NCBI RefSeq assembly: GCF_010882175.1
Contig: NZ_WKLH01000001.1
Coordinates: 1,386,021 to 1,450,020 of the forward strand
From: Mangrovibacterium lignilyticum
GTDB taxonomy: Bacteria > Bacteroidota > Bacteroidia > Bacteroidales > Prolixibacteraceae
Direction of reading: 5' to 3'
DNA length: 64,000 nt
The position numbers and the translations under genes were made by a program. The notes under the pieces were generated by a model. The model had not been told where the DNA came from, did not search any database, and saw nothing but the letters and a program-made list of their open reading frames with translations. This document shows positions 28,046 through 35,957 of this stretch, in pieces; the stretch's first letter is position 1, and the number at the start of each line of letters is the position of its first letter.

Positions 28046-28197
28046 CTTGTTATTAAAAATTGCCTCATCCGGCATATACCTTTACCCAAAAAGAAATATC
28101 AACGGGACCACTTATTTCTTCCCCGTTCCAGCAGATTACTTTCATTGCTATTTTGTATATTTAACTAATAATCACCAAGCTATAATCCAAAGTCTGC

Positions 28198-28593
28198 ATG
28201 TTTAATCGGATTGAGAAAAACTTATTGCAAGTCGCCAATGGCCTTAACAATATAAACCAGGAAGCAAAAGAAAGATTGGTTAAAACCATTAAAGACCATT
28301 TCGAAGCAATGAGAACAATTAATCGGATTCTTATAATAGGGATCGTACTTTGGATATTGCTACTTAGATACTCCAATGATACAAACAACGTAATTCCTCT
28401 GTTTGGAGTCATGTTCATTTTGGGGTACTATGCATTAATCGCAAAAAACCGAGACATCAAGAAAGCGATTCGTCATTTATCTGACGACAACGATTATTAC
28501 AAGAACAAGCCTCACTTACATAAATCAACATACGAATACGATTCAGAAATCAGAAAACTACTTGGTTGGGACAATTCCGAATGGCGACGATGA
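28198..28593 (+). CDS. Small membrane protein of unknown function (element cargo)
   Basis: The 131-residue product has an amphipathic N-terminal helix, two close hydrophobic segments (about residues 42-75: I-L-I-I-G-I-V-L-W-I-L-L-L and V-I-P-L-F-G-V-M-F-I-L-G-Y-Y-A-L-I) and a charged C-terminus. It is the first gene inside the left end of the element. No family is recognised. Its orientation opposes most of the element's genes. Confidence 0.6.
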   Translation: MFNRIEKNLLQVANGLNNINQEAKERLVKTIKDHFEAMRTINRILIIGIVLWILLLRYSNDTNNVIPLFGVMFILGYYALIAKNRDIKKAIRHLSDDNDYYKNKPHLHKSTYEYDSEIRKLLGWDNSEWRR

Positions 28594-28893
28594 CAAAAAC
28601 CACCAACTATACGGTAATGCCCGTGTAATCCCGCCCTTTTCCATCGCTAATAACTAGGATGCAACATACTTTTATTGATAAACCTGGCAGCCATTTTCCC
28701 CGACCATCAAGACAAACATCAAGCAACGCTAACGGTGCATCGGCACCCCACTGGCTTACTACTCTACGGGGAAAACCCCACCAAATAAATAGATATCATC
28801 CCCTTGGGGCCTATTAATAAGCTGACACATTATAGAAACCAATATGGTCAACAACGCATTAAAACAGTGATTTAACACAAAAAACTAACAATC
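28594..28893. other. Intergenic region in the element, no gene seen
   Basis: About 300 bases between two small rightward genes. I see no credible frame or strong hairpin. It may hold the promoter for the gene at 28894. Confidence 0.45.
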
Positions 28894-29217
28894 ATGGCAA
28901 CCTCTAAGTTGAGACCACTAATTGAGAGCCGAATGGCCCGAACGGCAATCGAACACCTAAACGAGACGAACCCTGATTATCTGCGGGCTATGTTTAAGGA
29001 CAATCCCAAGGAACTAAAAGACCAAATTGAGCAAAAAGTAATGATCGCTTTCGACTTGAAGGAAAGGTATTTAAAAACAGGCATGAGCAACGATCAAGTG
29101 ATGGAACTATTAAACCTATACCTCGCAGATCCTGAAGAATTACCGCTAGAAGACATAAACGAAATTAGTCAGGCAAAAATCAGCCATATGATAAAGAAGA
29201 TGGCAAACCTGAAGTAA
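28894..29217 (+). CDS. Small helical cytoplasmic protein of unknown function (element cargo)
   Basis: The 107-residue product is charged and predicted all-helical (A-R-T-A-I-E-H-L-N-E; Y-L-R-A-M-F-K-D-N-P-K-E-L-K-D-Q-I-E-Q-K-V-M-I-A). No signal peptide or membrane segment. No family is recognised. It is convergent with the DUF1643-like gene, whose stop lies 46 bases away. Confidence 0.6.
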   Translation: MATSKLRPLIESRMARTAIEHLNETNPDYLRAMFKDNPKELKDQIEQKVMIAFDLKERYLKTGMSNDQVMELLNLYLADPEELPLEDINEISQAKISHMIKKMANLK

Positions 29218-29263
29218 CATGCCGCTATAACCAAAGCGGGAGCAAGGCGATATCGTGCTGATA

Positions 29264-30355
29264 CTAAAAGCCACCGATAAGACTATCGAGTTCCTTAAAA
29301 ATAGCTTCAACTATTGATTCTGCATCTGTCTTCCCAAGATCTATGTCAGCAATTTTTTTGGTTCCTAACCAGGGATTTTTCGGGGGTGAAAACTTCAACT
29401 TTTGCAGTAGCTGCTCATAATCACGCCTGAACGCAAGAGAGTTATTCCAATCGCCTCCTGCTTTTGATGCGCTGCGAAGGCCTATATAGCGGCCGCCTGA
29501 GGATGTAATTATAAATTCAAGTTTATCATCTCCACGCCCTTCAAAATGAATACGAACAGTCTTGTCTCCCTTCTCGGATAACCTGAGGGTGCTGTTGTTT
29601 CCCGTAAAGCGAGAACTTCGTCCGATAACTTCTATTACTTCAGCTAGTGTTTCCTTTGTAATGCTTGTACAGCGTGCTCCATCAGCACCAAAAAATTGAT
29701 CAGACGTATAGATGCTCGTGTTTTCAACGAAATTACTTAACAAGGCTTTCGATCTAGGCCTTTTGTGCTGCACATTAAGGTATCGGGGGTGATAGAATGG
29801 GTTCTTATCAAACTCATCGTGTAAATACGCATTATTCTTTTTTACATAGTCAAAAATGCGTGATGCCTTATCCCGAAGTTCAACTCCACTAGATTTACCT
29901 GCGCTACCCCAGCCGAGATATACAGGCTTATCTCGAAACAACTGCACGTCCTCCTCTAGCGAGAACAAGTGTTTACTTTGCATGTTTTGAAAGCTGTTCA
30001 GAGCCTCTCCCAAATGTTGGTTTCGCAAGTTGAATAGGTTCAATAACTGAATTACACCATTCAGCTTTTTCTGGCTATCTGCTTTGACGTAATAACCATC
30101 GAATATTTTTGTTATCCACCCCATTGTTGGATCTGGACGGAATTCATACCAATCATTGGTGTATCCTGTCCCCAGGAAAGAACAGATCTCACTGAGCTTT
30201 GAGCCTTTGATAGGCTCCTCTGTTATGGGTGCAGCACTTCCAGGGTTAATAAGAACTGCACTTCCAATGAGATCCCAACTATTCCCAAGTTGAATTAAAG
30301 TTGTTCGACGAAAGTTAAAATTGTCTTCTGAGAAGTATCTTGCAAAGACACGCAT
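29264..30355 (-). CDS. DUF1643-like protein with an extra C-terminal domain (element cargo)
   Basis: The 363-residue product has an N-terminal half (about residues 1-205) that resembles DUF1643 in order of motifs: an R-T-T-L-I-Q-L-G start strand, the S-A-V-L-I-N-P-G-S-A segment (DUF1643 usually has L-N-P-S-T-A), V-Y-L-G-W-G-S-A-G, and a closing Y-H-P-R-Y-L. The C-terminal ~150 residues (with T-G-N-N-S-T-L-R-L and I-G-L-R-S-A-S) form a separate beta-rich domain I do not recognise. DUF1643 proteins have no proved function and are frequent in mobile and defence regions. The match is remote and from memory. The 5' leader contains short tandem repeats. Confidence 0.55.
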   Translation of the reverse strand: MRVFARYFSEDNFNFRRTTLIQLGNSWDLIGSAVLINPGSAAPITEEPIKGSKLSEICSFLGTGYTNDWYEFRPDPTMGWITKIFDGYYVKADSQKKLNGVIQLLNLFNLRNQHLGEALNSFQNMQSKHLFSLEEDVQLFRDKPVYLGWGSAGKSSGVELRDKASRIFDYVKKNNAYLHDEFDKNPFYHPRYLNVQHKRPRSKALLSNFVENTSIYTSDQFFGADGARCTSITKETLAEVIEVIGRSSRFTGNNSTLRLSEKGDKTVRIHFEGRGDDKLEFIITSSGGRYIGLRSASKAGGDWNNSLAFRRDYEQLLQKLKFSPPKNPWLGTKKIADIDLGKTDAESIVEAIFKELDSLIGGF

Positions 30356-30368
30356 AGTGGAGGTTTTA

Positions 30369-30410
30369 GTTGTTGTTGTTGTTGAAGGTTAAAGGTTAAA
30401 GGTTAAAGGT
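30369..30410. repeat. Short tandem repeats in the leader of the DUF1643-like gene
   Basis: About five GTT/TTG triplets (30369-30384) are followed by three and a half copies of the heptamer AGGTTAA (30386-30410). They sit 14-55 bases upstream of the ATG at 30355 on the minus strand, where slippage could change leader length or spacing. Confidence 0.8.
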
Positions 30411-30455
30411 ACCATTAATGCAGCCAAATTGATTCTATTTTTATGACAGTTGTGT

Positions 30456-31310
30456 TTAACTCTTCTCGGTCACCGTCCAGCTGGCGCAATTCAATACACC
30501 GCCATATTCAGCAATCCAGCATGCATTGTAAGGAACAACTTGATGCGAGCGACCAAATAACTTGTTCATGACCTCCAAGGCTTTCACATCTTCTTTTTGA
30601 TCAAACTGCGATACAACAATCAAGTTACCCACATGGAGGTAATTGATGTAAAGCCCGATGGCATTCCCTTGGTCCATTTCAACAGTGCATGGAATATCAT
30701 GGTAGGCCAGGTTATGAGCTGAAAGTATTGCTAATACTTGCTTTAACCACTCTTTCTCCGGCTCTTCGTGGGTATCGTTCAGCAGCACAGCTTTATCGTC
30801 CACAAAACGAATTAAACCATCCGCATGGCCGGTTGCCTCATTGGGGTATGCCGGTATCACAATCACCTTACATTGCAGGTCTTTTTCCAGCTCAGCAATC
30901 ACGTCTCCATCAGAATTAAATTGATAGCGGTTGTCGGCTATTATCTTGTCTGTAACGATCACTTTATCGCTTGCCTTAGCCAAGTTTCCCCCATCTAGAA
31001 CGAGTCGGCTAAAACGCGGCAAAGCCAGTTTGTTAACCGCATTTATTACGACCGGGTTGATGATGCTCCAAACTTGATTACCGTTGTAATAGTCCACCGG
31101 GCGAAATACAAACCGCACATAGTCATTGTCTGCAACTTGTACTGGCATGTAATCTCGACAATAATAGTCTTCATCTGTTGTGGAGATGAGGAGTTTTACC
31201 TGTTATCCGGCACCTTCGATAATTGACTGTAACTCGTCAAATCGCTCTTGGTTCTCTTCGGGCCATAAGTTCGAGAAGTATACCGTGTTGTAGACAGAGT
31301 CTTTTTTCAT
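30456..31310 (-). pseudogene. Agmatine/peptidyl-arginine deiminase family gene with an in-frame TAA
   Basis: The full frame runs from the ATG at 31310 to the stop at 30456, 284 sense positions interrupted by TAA at 31203-31205 (codon 36). The part before the stop reads as a family N-terminus (Y-F-S-N-L-W-P-E-E-N-Q-E-R-F) and the part after it begins V-K-L-L-I-S and reaches Y-Y-C-R-D-Y-M-P-V-Q, the conserved substrate-guanidine motif. Downstream are L-D-G-G-N, G-H-A-D-G, G-L-Y-I-N-Y-L and the catalytic G-G-V-L-N-C, so the active-site His, Asp and Cys are present. A shorter product could begin at the ATG at 31148 (230 residues), but this lacks the C-R-D part of the site. Most likely a recent nonsense mutation; the alternatives are sequencing error or readthrough. 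Family members hydrolyse agmatine or arginine-like guanidines; the substrate here is unknown. Confidence 0.82.
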
Positions 31311-31356
31311 ACACACATTATTTTGTTTTAATACTATTACCCACGCTCAATTAACT

Positions 31357-32139
31357 TTAATCTCGGATCATACCATAAGGTGAAACTTTCCCTTCCGTCA
31401 AAAAGAGGTACAATGCATTAATGCAGTTTACTTCACTATCATAATAATGAACACGAGTCATCCACGTAGGTAGTAGATCTTTTTCTTTGAAGTAGTAATG
31501 TTCGTAAACTATATTGTTACGGACGATTCCAATTTTGCCATCTGAAAATCGGACCGTTATCTCCATGATCTCATCAGAGTACGCAACTCTTGAAACTGAC
31601 CATGAAACCTTGATCCTTTCATCATTTGTCGTATTTTTTCCTCCCGAGCTGTTTTCTGGGTTTGAATCTAATATTGAAGGAAAATCGTGTCTTAGCTTTG
31701 GATCGCTTGCTGTTTTCTCTTTTTCTCTGTTAGACGAAATCTTATCAACGTAAGTATTTACCAAAAAATCTCGAACCTCTTCAATCGAATTTAATGGCAC
31801 TGGGATTTTATCTTCATTATACAGAATCACATACTCGTCAGCGCTGTCAACCTTTAAAGCCAGTATCTTTTCATCGAAAAACCCATGCTTAAACAAAAAG
31901 CACTCTTCTCCTTGATCAATTAGGATAGAGTTATTACCAAGATACTCCCACTTGGCTTTTTGTACTCGACCATTCACTGATAATAGTAGATCGTTGTTTT
32001 GTCGAAAAATATACACTGTTTTTGAGTTTTGCAACTCATCAACAGTCACCCAATGTTGATTGACAAGTAGTGCTGTCTCGTCCAACTTTTTCGAGTAGCG
32101 TTGCAGTTTTGGAAAAATATCTAAGAAGAATGTTTTCAT
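31357..32139 (-). CDS. Unknown 260-residue protein (element cargo)
   Basis: No signal peptide or membrane segment. The N-terminal ~120 residues are beta-rich with alternating short strands (T-V-Y-I-F-R-Q-N-N-D-L-L-L-S-V-N-G, K-A-K-W-E-Y-L-G-N-N-S-I-L-I-D). A Ser/Asn/Lys-rich linker (about 135-170) leads to a second beta-rich part ending in W-M-T-R-V-H-Y-Y-D-S-E. I recall similar uncharacterized Bacteroidota proteins with this N-terminal pattern but no function. It is downstream of the pentapeptide-repeat gene (74-base gap) and upstream of the deiminase, all leftward, so the three may be co-transcribed. Confidence 0.7.
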   Translation of the reverse strand: MKTFFLDIFPKLQRYSKKLDETALLVNQHWVTVDELQNSKTVYIFRQNNDLLLSVNGRVQKAKWEYLGNNSILIDQGEECFLFKHGFFDEKILALKVDSADEYVILYNEDKIPVPLNSIEEVRDFLVNTYVDKISSNREKEKTASDPKLRHDFPSILDSNPENSSGGKNTTNDERIKVSWSVSRVAYSDEIMEITVRFSDGKIGIVRNNIVYEHYYFKEKDLLPTWMTRVHYYDSEVNCINALYLFLTEGKVSPYGMIRD

Positions 32140-32212
32140 TGATTAGTAATTAATGGCATAAATATCGAATACACTCTATGTTGTCGAATTTTGAACAAAA
32201 CCTATTGTTATC

Positions 32213-33700
32213 CTAAAATCGCCCATACTTCCTGAAGGCCTGTATAGTTTGATATATGAGTAGTCCTACAATCAGCCTTACAAGAATGTCTGTGGCATAC
32301 GACCAAGAACCAGAGTATACTTCCATGAATTCGATGTCGTGGGCAGGATTAGTGAACTGTAAATAGTAACCAATAACCTTACCAACAGACATAAATGTAT
32401 CTGATAGCGTCGTATCCAGTGTAGGTATGATTGGACGACTAGATAGCAAAAGCCAGTAAACAATAAAGCCCAGTACTGAGATACCGAACAGCCAACCCAA
32501 CCCTCTTCGCCAGCTAAGTCCGTAGTTATTTGACAACCGGTTAAAACCTGTAATAAATCGGTCATTTTCATACCATTTACAGCCATTGTCGCGCAGTTCT
32601 ATCCGATATGCTTCCATTTCCAGAGCATGATATGCCAGCGCTTGTATTCGGTTATTTTGCTTTAACGACTCGTGCTTTAATATGCGGTAGGTTTCTCTCT
32701 TTTGGTAGTGAGTAACTGTTTTCCAGTCATCGTTTTGATCGATGTCGTAGTTCAGAGGTGCCGACACAGATACGAAGCCTTTAGTGTCTATATTGAGTCC
32801 GAATAATTCCAAAAAACCATCGCTAATAAAATTTATGTAGGCCATGTTTACCCCACCGTTAAAAGCAGTCTCTCTCAAAATCATGTTCTTCGCTACTTTG
32901 GCATAATGAAAGACAACCGCAGCGGAAAAGACAGCTTTTGAGAATACAGCTGTTTCAAGAAAGTCTGTTTTGTAAAAGCGAGTTTCGGCATTGAATCGAG
33001 TGTTGTAAAAATCCACTAAGCCTTCAAATTTTGTGTTTTCGAAGGTGCATTCGGGGAAATGTCTGTGGTAAAATATTACTTTCTTTTTGAAGGTGGTGTC
33101 CTTAAAGCTGCAATTCATAGGGTGATAATATGGCATTTCCGTTTTGTCCCGATATGAATCAGTTAAACGAAAGTCAGCAGCGTCTTCAAAGGTGCACCTG
33201 ACAAACTCTACTTTATCCCCAAATACGGTATTCTCAAAACTCACGTACTTATTAAATGTACAACCAATAAACTTAACACTTTGTCCAAACTTAGCATCGT
33301 AAAAGTCAACTGTACCTTCAAATGTAACACCCGAGAACATGACAACATCATTGAAGATTGTCTTGTTAAATTTGACATCTTCTTCTATCGTTGCTCCGTA
33401 GTGTGTAAACTCCTTTTCAAAAAACGAATCAGTGATTCGCAGTTGACCTACAATGTCAGTACCCTCAAAATCAAGTTTACATTTGAACAGGCACTTCAAA
33501 GCAGTGAAGCTCTCTACAAGTTCCTGAGTAAGGAAGTCGTATTGATCAGTTATGATTCTATTCTCATAGTAGGGGGTATTTATAAACACAGACACTTCTT
33601 CAGCGGCACCGTTGTAGCTCTCTCGTTTTTGTTTGATTAGTTCATACAATGGGAGTAGTGAAGGACCTTTGGGGTGATATGCTTTAGAGTTAACGCTCAT
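32213..33700 (-). CDS. Pentapeptide-repeat protein with C-terminal two-helix membrane domain
   Basis: The 495-residue product has degenerate pentapeptide repeats from about residue 60 to 320 (C-K-L-D-F, V-K-F-N-K-T-I-F, V-D-F-Y-D-A-K-F, V-S-F-E-N-T-V-F and many more), which form a right-handed quadrilateral beta-helix. A helical region follows, then two hydrophobic segments (about 410-430 and 465-487) around a loop with L-Q-F-T-N-P-A-H-D and an end motif F-R-K-Y-G-R-F. This two-TM plus loop layout resembles ion-channel-like C-termini seen in other pentapeptide proteins, but no T-V-G-Y-G filter is present. It may be a membrane-acting effector gated by the beta-helix (inference). Full length, with a clean ATG. 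Confidence 0.8.
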   Translation of the reverse strand: MSVNSKAYHPKGPSLLPLYELIKQKRESYNGAAEEVSVFINTPYYENRIITDQYDFLTQELVESFTALKCLFKCKLDFEGTDIVGQLRITDSFFEKEFTHYGATIEEDVKFNKTIFNDVVMFSGVTFEGTVDFYDAKFGQSVKFIGCTFNKYVSFENTVFGDKVEFVRCTFEDAADFRLTDSYRDKTEMPYYHPMNCSFKDTTFKKKVIFYHRHFPECTFENTKFEGLVDFYNTRFNAETRFYKTDFLETAVFSKAVFSAAVVFHYAKVAKNMILRETAFNGGVNMAYINFISDGFLELFGLNIDTKGFVSVSAPLNYDIDQNDDWKTVTHYQKRETYRILKHESLKQNNRIQALAYHALEMEAYRIELRDNGCKWYENDRFITGFNRLSNNYGLSWRRGLGWLFGISVLGFIVYWLLLSSRPIIPTLDTTLSDTFMSVGKVIGYYLQFTNPAHDIEFMEVYSGSWSYATDILVRLIVGLLIYQTIQAFRKYGRF

Positions 33701-33760
33701 TGTTCAAAAATTATTTACCGGTACTATTAAAATTGTTTGATGTTTACTCTCGCGCATTAA

Positions 33761-33880
33761 CTACTTCTCCCCCCCTAGTACCTCCTTCAAACAACACTGC
33801 ATCAGTTCCTCCATTTGCTGGGTACTACGCTCTATTTCCTGCTCCAACCGGTCGCATAAGGCCATTAGGCTGCGTACTAT
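33761..33880 (-). pseudogene. C-terminal remnant of a type I restriction specificity subunit (hsdS)
   Basis: The minus-strand frame reads L-M-A-L-C-D-R-L-E-Q-E-I-E-R-S-T-Q-Q-M and then E-E-L-M-Q-C-C-L-K-E-V-L before a TAG at 33761-33763. This is the hallmark C-terminal coiled coil of HsdS proteins (usual form: L-x-A-L-C-D-x-L-E-x-x-I ... L-M-x-x-V-L-K-E). The frame is closed by a TAA at 33881-33883 with L-P-S-K-T-K-T-D-T-P upstream, so only the last ~40 codons survive. No TRD domains remain. Together with the HsdR remnant just to the right it marks a lost type I R-M system. Confidence 0.8.
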
Positions 33881-34058
33881 TTACAATGGCGTATCGGTCT
33901 TCGTTTTGGAAGGTAGGGACACAACATTCATCAGCGGAAGTTAGTTATAGAAAGTAAAAATAGCTATTTTATTGTAAAATTGTCTTTTCCATTTGTAATA
34001 TGTTGTTCAGCGCAAAGTTCTTAATATGACATAACCGAAATTACTGAAGACAACTAAC

Positions 34059-34619
34059 TTCAAAAAATTACTTGAAATGGCCATCAAAAAGCTGCTTAAC
34101 GACGAAATTAAAATGCGGCAGAAAACCAACCTCGTTCAGTCTAAGAAATTCTCCGAAATGATTGAGAACGCCGTCCGGAATTATCAAAACAACCTGATAA
34201 CATCGGCTGAAGTCATCGAAGAGCTGATTCGCTTGGCTAAAGAAATCAAAGATGCCGACCGTAAAGGGCACGACCTCGGTCTCGACTTCCGCTAATATGC
34301 CTTTTACTCAGCACTCGAAGTCAACGACAGTGCCGTAGCGGTACTTGGAGACGAAATCCTGCGCCACATCGCCCGCGAACTGGTCGACACCGTGCGTAAA
34401 AACACCAGCATCGACTGGACCGTCCGCGAAAACGTACAGGCCAAAATGCGTATCGCCGTCAAAAAGATCCTGCCCAAACACGGCTACCCGCCCGACATGC
34501 AGGCCAAAGCCACCGAAACCGTCCTCGCCCAGGCAAAACTCCTGGACAACGACTTTAATCGGAAGGACTATGACATTTCAATCGGGGTTTATTCGGTAGC
34601 TGCTGAACCGGGAGAGTAA
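34059..34619 (+). pseudogene. C-terminal remnant of a type I restriction endonuclease subunit (hsdR), with in-frame TAA
   Basis: The frame reads L-L-E-M-A-I-K-K-L-L-N-D-E-I-K, then a helical stretch ending L-G-L-D-F-R, a TAA at 34293-34295, and continues in the same frame with [26 protein letters not shown] and I-D-W-T-V-R-E-N-V. This is the conserved C-terminal helical domain of HsdR (A-F-Y-x-A-L, I-A-R-E-L-V, D-W-T-x-R-E). Only ~185 C-terminal codons remain; the nuclease and helicase domains are absent. Base composition is noticeably more G+C-rich than neighbouring element genes, suggesting separate origin. Non-functional. Confidence 0.85.
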
Positions 34620-34856
34620 TAAAAATAAGTAGCATCCATTGCAACATTAGCTATATCATTACAAGGCCATATAGAGACTTTACTTTTTACTATACTTTAC
34701 CTCTAAGTGGTAGAGGATGATATATTGGGGGCATATCTACTCATTTATCCCTCATTAGCCAAACTATCGCATAAACCGTGCAATTTCAGACTGAATCAGC
34801 GCCTTGGTCAGTCTAAAAGAGTGTATTTACAATACGATGTCCACGCATCGACAATG

Positions 34857-35726
34857 CTATTTTTGCCCTATTGGGGCTATGAAAACATCCGCCAAATCAG
34901 TTCCTGCCGGATAACCTTCCAACTGTCTATCAACAAATGCCGCAGTTCCTCGTGCCTTTTCAGCCCATTTATCAGCACAACCTGCATCCGGGAACAGGAT
35001 CACCTTCCTCAGCCCAAGCGCCTCAATACGGCCTCTATTCAAATTGCTTAATCCGCCTGTTGCCAGTCAGATATAATCCGGTTCTTTAATGGCCATTATT
35101 AGGGCTGTTTTTTCGCTTTCAACGATACAAGCAGGCTTTGTATTACCAGCAAGGAGATGTTCGCCAAAAAGGCATTGTTTCAGGTTAAAATCAAGTATAT
35201 CGCTATGCACCCATGCTATGTGGTTAAAAGGCTCTTTTATGCGCCGTCCGGTAATCGGGTTATAGGCCATTATTTTACCCGTTCGATAGCGTCCCCAATG
35301 GTCAATCTGGTAAAATGTAACCGCTTTGGACCATTTAGTTGAACTACCAACACGATAGAGCTTCATCACCCGATCTACATCATTCGCATCAAAATGACTG
35401 CATAAAAAGTCGTAGAGATTGCTTTCCTTGAAATTAGTATTGATCGCATGACCTGGAAGAAATGACATCGGCCTCACCTTGGCTTCGACCATCACGAAGT
35501 CATTGGATTGGGGCATACCGTTATCTGCAAAATATTCTCTCGGGGGATAGTGGTAACCGCATTTATTTTCTCGGTTACACTTCCCTACGTCGGGGTGAAT
35601 GTACTGACCGGTCTCGACGTCGATATAACGCGTAAACTGATGCTCCTCACAGCATCGTGGACACGCGTATCGGGAACTTGGATTAGTATACTTCTCAAGT
35701 TGGTACTTATAAGTTGAGGTTTTCAT
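34857..35726 (-). pseudogene. DUF6371-type Toprim/primase-like protein interrupted by in-frame TGA
   Basis: One frame of 289 sense codons runs from the ATG at 35726 to the TAG at 34857, broken by TGA at 35067-35069. The N-terminus has a zinc-ribbon (C-P-R-C ... C-N-R-E-N-K-C-G-Y-H-Y), the middle K-E-P-F-N-H-I-A-W-V-H and L-K-Q-C-L-F-G-E-H-L-L, then I-V-E-S-E-K-T-A-L-I-M-A of the Toprim domain. The TGA falls in D-Y-I-stop-L-A-T-G-G, where relatives have Trp (D-F-I-W-L-A-T-G), so a single TGG to TGA change explains it. The frame then continues through V-I-L-F-P-D-A-G to a normal C-terminus (D-L-A-D). Such proteins are thought to be replication primases of mobile elements. Truncated after the first Toprim motif, the product is probably inactive. 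Confidence 0.85.
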
Positions 35727-35957
35727 TTTTTACTGGATTTAGTCTAAGGTTTTACTTCGTTCGGGGAATATCTAATATCCCAAAAGAAAGAGTCACAAGC
35801 GTCACGATTCGCATAACGACATAAACATCAAACAAATAGCTATGTCAACAAAGTAAATAGAGGCGTCATGCGTTATACAAATGCTCCAACCAATTAAAAT
35901 TACCTTGCCTAACAATGACGCCTCATCGTCACACTTATGACTCCTAAATAGTCTGAT

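Noticed and set aside
33700-33957. Plus-strand frame of 85 codons right of the pentapeptide gene
   Set aside because: It is antisense to the hsdS remnant, whose C-terminal motif is clear on the minus strand.
34345-34599. Overlapping frame inside the hsdR remnant
   Set aside because: Composition (Pro, Ser, Thr, Lys runs) is that of a shifted frame; the HsdR motifs lie in another frame.
35067-35069. TGA as selenocysteine in the Toprim protein
   Set aside because: Relatives have Trp here, no SECIS-like hairpin is seen after the TGA, and this family is not a selenoprotein family.
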